Positions 7,617 through 11,841 of a stretch of DNA of 11,849 nucleotides are shown one piece after another. The position numbers and the translations under genes are program-made. Position 1 is the stretch's first letter; each line of letters opens with the position of its first letter. The stretch is from B1 sp964355075 (lineage in GTDB: Bacteria; Bacteroidota; Bacteroidia; UKL13-3), in contig CAYHCF010000055.1 in NCBI GenBank assembly GCA_964355075.1, positions 1-11,849 on the forward strand, written 5' to 3'. The notes below the pieces were generated by a model. It was not told where the DNA came from. It was given only the letters and a program-made list of their open reading frames with translations, and did not search any database.

Positions 7617-8021
7617 TCACTTTGTCCAGTTAACAATTTCAAGGCCTTTTATTCTCTTAAAATGGTCTGTATTATTCGTCACGAGTTGAAGTTCACTTGT
7701 TATGGCAATACCTGCAATCAAGGTGTCAGTGTGTCCTATTTCATTTCCCATTTTTCTAAGGTCTGCTTGTATTATTGCAGATGCCTTTGCCATACGCAAT
7801 GTCAACGGAATTACTTTGTTTAACTCTATAAATTCTTCAAATTTTATTAACTGTTTTCTAGCGTCCTTGTATAAAAGTCCGTTGAGGATTTCATAATATG
7901 TGATGATGCTTAAACTTACAAAGCCATACTCTTTTAAGTGTTCGTCAACTTTTGCGATCACTTTCTGATTGCCTCGTAAAAATTCCGATAAAATATCAGT
8001 GTCTAGCATTGATGGTTTCAT
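7617..8021 (-). CDS. vapC: VapC-type PIN-domain toxin (ribonuclease)
   Basis: The 134-residue protein has the PIN-domain layout: MLDTDILSEFLRG with D7 (and D9), YYEIL with E44, GHTDTLIAG with D99, and VTNNTDHF with N117 and D120 near the C-terminus. These acidic residues bind Mg2+ or Mn2+ in VapC RNases, which cleave tRNA or rRNA loops to arrest growth. Length is typical and all expected acidic positions are present, so it looks intact. Its ATG overlaps the antitoxin gene by 4 bases (TCAT at 8018-8021 on the plus strand), indicating translational coupling. Transcription would come from the promoter proposed upstream of the antitoxin. The RNA target cannot be predicted. A different PIN RNase is possible, but the partner gene favours a toxin-antitoxin pair. 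Confidence 0.9.
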   Translation of the reverse strand: MKPSMLDTDILSEFLRGNQKVIAKVDEHLKEYGFVSLSIITYYEILNGLLYKDARKQLIKFEEFIELNKVIPLTLRMAKASAIIQADLRKMGNEIGHTDTLIAGIAITSELQLVTNNTDHFKRIKGLEIVNWTK

Positions 8022-8257
8022 AAGTCATTATTTCGGTCAAAAAGTTTTGTTCTTACTTTTTTTGTGTGATTAAGAAAATCAGAATAATCCTTGTCACTCA
8101 TGTCGCTAAAAGCTCCACCGAACGATAGAATTTTCTTCCGGATATTCTCGGACTGTTTGGTCTTCGGCGTCAGCGAATGAACAAATTGATAAAGTTCTTC
8201 CAGTCTGTCAACCGGAACCTCTTTCAATTCTTTTAGAATGGCGTTTAATGTTAACAT
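8018..8257 (-). CDS. Antitoxin of the VapC-type pair
   Basis: The 79-residue protein directly precedes the PIN toxin in a coupled operon. It has an N-terminal helical part (LNAILKELKEVPVDRLEELYQFVHSL, residues 3-29), a basic linker, and a C-terminal tail GGAFSDMSDKDYSDFLNHTKKVRTKLFDRN (about 47-76). That tail is typical of antitoxins whose disordered end wraps the toxin, with SDMSDKDYxDF resembling the tails of VapB/DUF2281-like partners. The N-terminal PVDRLEELYQFV pattern favours DUF2281-like over AbrB-type VapB. It should neutralise the toxin and probably repress the operon by binding near its own promoter. The family assignment is by pattern and context only. Confidence 0.78.
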   Translation of the reverse strand: MLTLNAILKELKEVPVDRLEELYQFVHSLTPKTKQSENIRKKILSFGGAFSDMSDKDYSDFLNHTKKVRTKLFDRNNDL

Positions 8258-8276
8258 TGTTGTCGTATTTTCAGGT

Positions 8277-8303
8277 CAAATGTAATGAAAAAAAAGTGTC
8301 CAA
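8277..8303 (-). promoter_or_regulatory. Bacteroidota-type promoter for the PIN toxin-antitoxin operon
   Basis: On the minus strand TACATTTG (8277-8284) fits TAnnTTTG exactly, with TTG (8301-8303) 16 bases upstream, slightly shorter than the usual spacing. The box ends 19 bases before the antitoxin ATG, leaving a short untranslated leader. Confidence 0.5.
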
Positions 8304-8347
8304 TTTAAGTTAATGTTTCATTTTGTACTGTTGTGCCTGTTCTCCTT

Positions 8348-8503
8348 TAACGCCAAACACAGGCACGTGAAAAACCCATCCACAATCCAAGATGTAAAAC
8401 TTGTGATTATTATTGAGAAAAGCAAATTGTTACAGATGTATTTTTGTAGTACTAAAAAGAATAGATGGAATACATATCTGCCGCAAACCGATACCAACTT
8501 GAG
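8348..8503 (+). mobile_element. IS1182-like element leader plus first transposase codons, copy 2 (fragment)
   Basis: Leader blocks shared with the copies at 7355 and 11203 are CATCCACAATCCAA, TGTAAAACTTG, GAGAAAAGCAAATTGTTAC and a perfect -7 box TATTTTTG. Unlike copy 1 it continues into coding sequence: ATG at 8465 gives MEYISAANRYQLE, matching MEYISTANRTQLE of the right-edge transposase. Homology ends at about 8503. The frame then reads unrelated residues (RIGKSKWGNRRF) to a stop at 8621-8623, so the transposase is cut after 13 codons. Confidence 0.7.
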
Positions 8504-8712
8504 AGGATTGGAAAAAGTAAATGGGGCAACCGGCGGTTCATGAACGCAATTAATAATCAAATTATGGGTTCATCATTTGCATGGATCATGACGGTTTGCG
8601 TACATGAGTTGTTTTGGATTTGATACCACAAATCTATCAACCAGTACTGCATAACGAAAGTAGAAAATACATCCCTAAACTCAATACCAAAATAACTTAT
8701 GTACACTAGTTG

Positions 8713-9018
8713 TTATAGGATAGTGCGCTTTCTTCGACCTTTTATGTTTCTTGCTGCGTGATGAACCCGGATTATAAAAACATCTTCTTTGCCAAGTTTA
8801 TAAAATATTCTATAATTGCCTTCAATTACCTCCCTTATTTCCTTTCTCATGTATTCTGGAACTTGTCTCCCCGCTTCAGGAAATGAGGTTAAAAATTCAA
8901 CACGACTTATTAACCCCTCAACTGTTTTCTGAGCGTAAAAAGGAGACTCTTTTGCAATATAATCATAAATAGCATCCAAGTCTGCGAAGGCAAGTTTTGT
9001 CCAGATTACTTGAGCCAT
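8713..9018 (-). CDS. RelE/ParE-superfamily toxin
   Basis: The 101-residue protein has the RelE/ParE fold signature: VIWTKLAFADLDAIYDYIAKESP at 4-26 (first strand, then helix with DLxAIxDYI), ARxxxxxLxxxxxxLxxFPEAGRxVPE-like features at 28-56, then REVIEGNYRIFYKLGKEDVFIIRVHHAAR at 62-90 (three strands with YRIFY and IIRVHHAAR). RelE members cleave ribosome-bound mRNA and ParE members poison gyrase. The YRIFY...VHHAAR tail and lack of an obvious RelE catalytic set lean towards ParE, but I would not decide. The start overlaps the antitoxin gene by 13 bases, indicating translational coupling. Length is full. The gene appears intact and ends in an arginine/lysine-rich tail, KGRRKRTIL. Confidence 0.9.
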   Translation of the reverse strand: MAQVIWTKLAFADLDAIYDYIAKESPFYAQKTVEGLISRVEFLTSFPEAGRQVPEYMRKEIREVIEGNYRIFYKLGKEDVFIIRVHHAARNIKGRRKRTIL

Positions 9019-9188
9019 TTTTTCTTGAAGTGTGCTACAACCTTTTCATGAGAAATTGTCTGGCCATTTTCAATTTGAAGTAACCCTTTTTCTATTTTCT
9101 CCTTAACGATAAGCTGTTCGAAGAGATCGTTTAAATTAACCTCTTTAGGAAATTCATTTATAGTCTCAATTACATTTTGCTTTTTCAT
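9006..9188 (-). CDS. Antitoxin of the RelE/ParE-type pair
   Basis: The 60-residue protein precedes and overlaps the toxin gene. It is MKKQNVIETINEFPKEVNLNDLFEQL (helical N-terminus with a possible strand), then KEKIEKGLLQIENGQTISHEKVVAHFKKKW (about 29-58). The tail pattern IxxGLxxIExGxxxSHExVxxxxKKW is one I recognise from small antitoxins paired with RelE/ParE toxins. In such pairs the C-terminal helix covers the toxin. The gene begins 4 bases after a perfect -7 box, so its mRNA is probably leaderless or nearly so. A DNA-binding domain is not obvious; autoregulation is assumed from family behaviour, not seen. Confidence 0.82.
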   Translation of the reverse strand: MKKQNVIETINEFPKEVNLNDLFEQLIVKEKIEKGLLQIENGQTISHEKVVAHFKKKWLK

Positions 9189-9192
9189 AACT

Positions 9193-9200
9193 CAAATATA
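9193..9200 (-). promoter_or_regulatory. -7 box TATATTTG for the RelE/ParE-type operon
   Basis: On the minus strand TATATTTG fits the Bacteroidota TAnnTTTG box perfectly and ends only 4 bases before the antitoxin ATG. Transcription starting about 7 bases downstream would give a leaderless mRNA. No convincing TTG -33 element is seen at the expected distance. Confidence 0.45.
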
Positions 9201-9239
9201 GCACTTTTTATTAATTTGCACTCAGCATATCCTATAATC

Positions 9240-9314
9240 GGGTCACACAAGGGAATTTCACCCTCACGTTCCCACGGTCTCCCTTCACACAGCTTGCCTC
9301 GTCCTCAGACGAGG
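9240..9314 (-). repeat. Two-hairpin structured element upstream of the RelE/ParE-type pair
   Basis: On the minus strand the first hairpin is CCTCGTC-TGAG-GACGAGG (9297-9314), followed by CAAGCTG, then a second hairpin with AAGGGA/TCCCTT arms (9280-9285 and 9249-9254). The 25 bases 9290-9314 are the exact reverse complement of 10531-10555, where another hairpin follows. The minus-strand run AAGCTGTGTGAAGGGAGACC recalls the 5' half of a group II intron domain V with a GAGA loop, but the 3' half does not match, so this is a resemblance only. Confidence 0.6.
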
Positions 9315-9374
9315 GCTCTTCTTGTTCAATCACAAATGTATAAATACATGATGAATATACCAATTTGTCATTAG

Positions 9375-9437
9375 CCGATCAATCGGAAGAGGTTTGGGAA
9401 TTTGGAGCCTGAATACCGGAATAAAATAGGAATTAAC
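9375..9437 (+). repeat. 63-bp dispersed repeat, copy 2
   Basis: This matches 7547-7609 (59 of 63), starting at the palindrome CCGATCAATCGG. It runs directly into the 155-bp repeat that starts at 9414, so the two repeat families overlap by 24 bases. Confidence 0.8.
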
Positions 9438-9569
9438 CCCAACGGGGTTCAATAATAATAGCCCCGTCTCGTCCTTAAAGACGAGGCGGGGTTATTGGAT
9501 ACACAATGATTCCGCGCGGCGGGCAGAAGTTTATTTTGGAATGGAATTTGTTAGCCGCGCTTTCTGCAA
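9414..9569 (+). repeat. 155-bp structured direct repeat, copy A
   Basis: This is colinear with 9903-10058 at a constant offset of 489 bases, no indels, about 90% identity by eye. It contains a small hairpin AACCCC-AAC-GGGGTT (9435-9449); a strong 12-bp hairpin CCCCG-T-CTCGTC with loop CTTAAA closed by GACGAG-G-CGGGG (9462-9491); and then GCGCGGC (9514-9520), GCAGAAG (9523-9529), GCCGCGC (9554-9560), TTTCTGC (9561-9567). The last four form two crossing complementary pairs. I do not recognise the element. Confidence 0.8.
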
Positions 9570-9902
9570 GGATGGGGATGCTCCATATTTGCATGGCACC
9601 GGAAGAATGATGACCTTTTTTGTATTACCACCGTAGTTCATCTTCCATAAAATATTTGCGGTTCCATTCATAATTTGTGTCTTTTTTGCTTGCCCAAAAA
9701 AGGCACCAAAAAAGGGCACCATCTCGTCCTTAAAGACGAGACCAACTACTAAACTTTTTTGTCGCACAGGCCAACGTCTCGTCCTTAGACGAGACCAAAA
9801 GTTTAGTAGTTCACTCCTCCGTTGGATCCCAGCCGCACTTATGTTTGTGTTGAGTAATGAATCCAAATAAAGCAGGTATTTTTTAGGCAATGGGAACCTT
9901 TA
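9570..9902. other. Gene-free spacer with nested inverted repeats
   Basis: The 119-codon minus-strand frame 9531-9890 crosses repeat copy A and several palindromes. It has no recognisable domain, and I do not accept it as a gene. The stretch holds a direct duplication AAAAAAGGCACC/AAAAAAGGGCACC (9696-9720), hairpin TCTCGTC-CTTAAA-GACGAGA (9722-9741), hairpin GTCTCGTC-CTTA-GACGAGAC (9776-9795), and a perfect 15-bp inverted repeat (9744-9758 with 9797-9811) enclosing the second hairpin. Confidence 0.6.
9744..9811. repeat. Perfect 15-bp inverted repeat enclosing an 8-bp hairpin
   Basis: AACTACTAAACTTTT (9744-9758) is the exact reverse complement of AAAAGTTTAGTAGTT (9797-9811). The 38-base interior contains GTCTCGTC-CTTA-GACGAGAC (9776-9795), itself a perfect 8-bp hairpin of the CTCGTC family. 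The nesting would fold as one long branched stem in RNA or a cruciform in DNA. Confidence 0.85.
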
Positions 9903-10058
9903 TACCGGAATAAAATAGGAATTAACCCCAAAGGGGTTTAATAATAATAGCCCCGTCTCGTCCTTAAAGACGAGGCGGGGTTAATGGATGCACTATGATT
10001 CAGCGCGGCGAGCAGAAATTTATTTAGAATTGAGATTTATTAGCCGCGCTTTCTGCAA
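9903..10058 (+). repeat. 155-bp structured direct repeat, copy B
   Basis: Second copy of the element at 9414-9569. All structural parts are kept: AACCCC-AAA-GGGGTT (9924-9938), CCCCG...CTCGTC-CTTAAA-GACGAG...CGGGG (9951-9980), GCGCGGC (10003-10009), GCAGAAA (10012-10018), GCCGCGC (10043-10049), TTTCTGC (10050-10056). Most differences lie between the paired segments. The G/A change at the last base of the GCAGAA segment turns a wobble into a pair. Homology to copy A ends where the transposase remnant begins. Confidence 0.8.
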
Positions 10059-10303
10059 AGTATAGGAATGCAAGTATTTTAAGCAGTACCTCAAAAACAA
10101 AAGCCATTGCAAAAATCAGAAAGCAATTACCGGCAAAGAAAGCAATTGTGGTCAAAACCATGGCGGTGCCATACAATCCATTGGTTTGCCCTTGTTGTAA
10201 AAAGGAAACTATGGTTCGCCTGTTAAACTTTGACCAACGTGGGCCACCAGATAATTACAAAGAAATTCTGAATCACAGAATGCAATTAATAAAGGGAAAT
10301 TAA
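10058..10303 (+). pseudogene. 3' end of an IS91-like transposase gene
   Basis: An open frame ending at TAA 10301-10303 reads KYRNASILSSTSKTKAIAKI, then RKQLPAKKAIVVKTMAVPYN, PLVCPCCKKETMVRLLNFDQ, RGPPDNYKEIL and a short basic tail. The order ILSSTSKT, a basic linker, YNPLVCPCCKKETM, and FDxRGPP is what I associate with the C-terminus of IS91-family transposases in Bacteroidota, whose RIRHYGILSS motif here appears as the altered YRNASILSS. The catalytic HUH/two-tyrosine region is entirely missing. The frame opens only at 10034, inside repeat copy B, with no proper start. So the repeat lies precisely against a truncated transposase. Identification is by memory of the family, without alignment. 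Confidence 0.6.
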
Positions 10304-10329
10304 AATTTACTGAATGTCGGTATGGCCGC

Positions 10330-10355
10330 GCATTGCCCTTGGTTCAAGGGAATGC
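10330..10355. repeat. Hairpin 27 bases after the IS91-like remnant
   Basis: GCATT, a bulged G, CCCTTG, loop GTT, CAAGGG, AATGC form an 11-bp stem with a single bulge. IS91-type elements carry a hairpin near the end downstream of the transposase gene (oriIS), so this may be that element end. The assignment is inference from position and shape. Confidence 0.5.
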
Positions 10356-10374
10356 AAAAATGATGTTTGTTTGT

Positions 10375-10431
10375 AAACGAATTTTGCAAATAATTCATCC
10401 AAATAAGAGGGATTCAAATGGAGTTAATCAA
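10375..10431 (+). repeat. Dispersed 57-bp repeat, right copy
   Basis: Gap-free counterpart of 6512-6568 in the same orientation (about 84% identity). It begins 20 bases after the hairpin at 10330-10355, so it may belong to the IS91-like element terminus. Confidence 0.75.
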
Positions 10432-10620
10432 TTCCGGACCTCACAAATTTTGTTAAGCGTTAACAATAATTCAACGCAAACCCCATAGAATTTAAAATCG
10501 GCTGAAAAGCCCCACACGAGCGCGGGGTTCCCTCGTCTGAGGACGAGGCAAGCTGTTCAACACAGGGTTCATGGCTTGTCCTTCGGACACCACGGAACCC
10601 TATCTGTTAGCGGTTGGCTT
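10432..10620. other. Gene-free spacer with four palindromes
   Basis: TTGTTAA-GCG-TTAACAA (10450-10466) is a perfect 7-bp palindrome. CCCC/GGGG (10510-10513 and 10524-10527) forms a G-T-containing stem that on the minus strand is followed by CTTTTC, a weak terminator candidate for the gene at 10621-11178. CCTCGTC-TGAG-GACGAGG spans 10531-10548. The long hairpin 10564-10601 pairs AGGGTTC/GAACCCT, then TGG/CCA, then TGTCC/GGACA around loop TTC. No open frame of interest was seen. Confidence 0.65.
10531..10601 (+). repeat. Two-hairpin structured element downstream of the unknown gene
   Basis: CCTCGTC-TGAG-GACGAGG then CAAGCTG (10549-10555) then the long hairpin 10564-10601. The first 25 bases are the reverse complement of 9290-9314, and in both places a different second hairpin follows CAAGCTG. 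This suggests one element family with an interchangeable second stem. Confidence 0.65.
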
Positions 10621-10624
10621 TTAA
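10604..10624. repeat. Left member of an inverted pair bracketing the unknown gene
   Basis: CTGTTAGCGGTTGGCTTTTA (10604-10623) matches the reverse complement of 11190-11211 apart from a 3-base indel and a few changes; GTTAGCGG (10606-10613) against CCGCTAAC (11199-11206) is exact. It overlaps the stop codon of the gene it brackets. Confidence 0.55.
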
Positions 10625-11178
10625 TTCCCTCGTTTGTCCTGTATGCTTTTTTGTAAGTCAAGCTCGTCAATGATGTCAACCGTAATACTATTGTCAAGCT
10701 GATGCAAAAGAGATATTTCTTTTTCATTTAAGTTTTTAAACTGTATCATGTCCTCGTGATTAATGAAAACTCCTATTAGTCTGGCAGCGGAGAAGAAATA
10801 TAATTCGTCAAACTCATAGTAATAGTGGTCTGCATCATACTCTCGATAATCTCTTGGCGGAACCATGCCTGTCTCGTGTACCGCGAAGTCTTGATTTAGT
10901 AATTTATGTTTACAGTTGTCGTTTAGTTTAAATTTACAAACAATATTACCATCAAGGTCGATTAAGTCCGTGCTTTCTAGTTCCCAGTTTTCAAAGAATG
11001 TCAGACCCTTCGGAAATAAATCTTTCTTCTCTAGAACGTCCATGAAGGCGAAACTGTCAGAAAATTCAAAAAAGAAGTCTTTAAGAATTGCCTGCCAAGT
11101 TTGATTAGGAATACTTGTCCATGAAGGAGTCTGTTTGCCTTCAAGTTTAAAAGAATTAAGATATACTTTGTCACTCAT
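10621..11178 (-). CDS. Hypothetical soluble protein of 185 residues
   Basis: I do not recognise this protein. From MSDKVYLNSFKLEG it is acidic and rich in aromatic residues, with no signal peptide or membrane segment. Segments that stand out are PSWTSIPNQTWQAILKDFFF (18-37), FFENWELESTDLIDLDGNIV (61-80) and an acidic/tyrosine cluster YREYDADHYYYEFDELYFFS (111-130) followed by AARLIGVFINHED. The frame is open 43 codons further upstream to 11307, but that extension is antisense to the IS1182-like leader and shares its pattern (KYINNNLL...IVDRFF) with the antisense of leader copy 2, so the start at 11178 is preferred. No good TAnnTTTG box is seen just upstream. Stand-alone gene between inverted GTTAGCGG/CCGCTAAC motifs. 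Toxin-immunity, anti-phage or cargo roles are all unproven. Confidence 0.7.
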   Translation of the reverse strand: MSDKVYLNSFKLEGKQTPSWTSIPNQTWQAILKDFFFEFSDSFAFMDVLEKKDLFPKGLTFFENWELESTDLIDLDGNIVCKFKLNDNCKHKLLNQDFAVHETGMVPPRDYREYDADHYYYEFDELYFFSAARLIGVFINHEDMIQFKNLNEKEISLLHQLDNSITVDIIDELDLQKSIQDKRGN

Positions 11179-11189
11179 TGTATGTCGTC

Positions 11190-11211
11190 TTAAGCTTACC
11201 GCTAACGTCAG
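11190..11211. repeat. Right member of the inverted pair; also shared with 7342-7363
   Basis: On the plus strand this is TTAAGCTTACCGCTAACG followed by TCAG. It is inverted relative to 10604-10624 and direct relative to 7342-7363 (18 of 22 identical), where it lies upstream of the membrane-protein gene in the same relative position. It overlaps the left end of the IS1182-like leader. Confidence 0.6.
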
Positions 11212-11313
11212 AGTGTGAAAAAACCTATCCACAATCTGATTGGTAAAACTTGCGATAATAATTGGTAAAAGCAAATTGTTGTTGATGTATTTTTGTATCA
11301 TAAACAAAAGGAG
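11203..11313 (+). mobile_element. IS1182-like element leader, copy 3, with transposase promoter
   Basis: Leader homologous to 7355-7470 and 8348-8464. It contains a perfect -7 box TATTTTTG (11288-11295) conserved in copy 2, with a TTG 23 bases upstream (11262-11264). AAAAGGAG directly abuts the transposase ATG. The start of homology at TAACGTCAG suggests an element end close to 11203, but no matching terminal inverted repeat is visible at the other edge. Confidence 0.6.
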
Positions 11314-11841
11314 ATGGAATATATATCTACTGCTAACCGCACCCAGCTTGAGTTTAATTGCCTTGAAGACCTTATTGAAAAAGAAAATCCGGTAAGATTT
11401 ATCGATGTCTTTGTTGAAAAATTGGAATTAACCAAATTACACTTTGTTATACAGGAAATCAAAAGCGAAGGTCGTCCATCTTTTAACCCAAAAGTGTTTT
11501 TGAAACTTTATTTTTATGGCTACCTGAATGGCATTAGAAGTAGTCGGAGACTGGAGAAAGAGTGCAAGCGCAATATTGAATTACATTGGCTCATGGGTAA
11601 GCTCATCCCTAATTACCACAGTATAGCTGATTTTAGGAAAGAAAATTCATTAGCCCTACGAAACACCTTTAAACTGTTTGTTTCTTTTTTGAAAGATGCA
11701 GATTTAATAACCGGATTTAAGGCAAATAAAACCGTTTTAATGGACTTATTGAATGATATTACACTTGCTATTTTACTCGCTCTCAGAATGGTTAGTAGGA
11801 TATACTACCCATATACTTTGCATTTCAAAATGGGCAGGTAG
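11314..11841 (+). pseudogene. Truncated IS1182-family transposase (N-terminal DUF772 part with foreign tail)
   Basis: The frame gives 175 residues. Residues 1 to about 133 match the N-terminal region of IS1182-type transposases: MEYISTANRTQLE, NPVRFIDVFVEKLEL (25-39), GRPSFNPKVFLKLYFYGYLN (53-72), IRSSRRLEKECKRNIELHWL (74-93), and SIADFRKEN (103-111). Family members are about 450-550 residues. Here, after DADLITG (128-134, nt about 11715), where the first catalytic aspartate motif (xxIDGTKxxA) should follow, the sequence turns into an unrelated tail, FKANKTVLMDLLND and onward, to a TAG at 11839. None of the DDE residues are present, so it cannot transpose by itself. I chose ATG 11314 because leader copy 2 starts its protein at the same MEYIS; an upstream TTG at 11293 is in frame but unlikely. 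The tail runs through a repeat shared with 7443-7468, which points to internal deletion. Confidence 0.75.

Noticed and set aside
8318..8560. 80-codon minus-strand frame
   Set aside because: It is antisense to IS1182-like leader copy 2. Its KYICNNLLFSIIITSF segment mirrors the antisense of copy 3 (KYINNNLLLPIIIASF), so the similarity comes from the DNA repeat.
9177..9374. 65-codon plus-strand frame upstream of the RelE/ParE-type pair
   Set aside because: It is antisense to the antitoxin promoter and the two-hairpin element. No start context and no recognisable protein.
9531..9890. 119-codon minus-strand frame with start codon
   Set aside because: It runs through repeat copy A and three palindromes, has no domain I recognise, and its composition follows the repeats.
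7342..11211. Integron cassette array with attC sites
   Set aside because: The TAACG/GTTAGCG borders do not match the attC cores RYYYAAC and GTTRRRY, no integrase is present, and nested attC arms were not found.
11179..11307. 43-residue N-terminal extension of the unknown 185-residue protein
   Set aside because: The extension is antisense IS leader sequence; the ATG at 11178 gives a protein without it.
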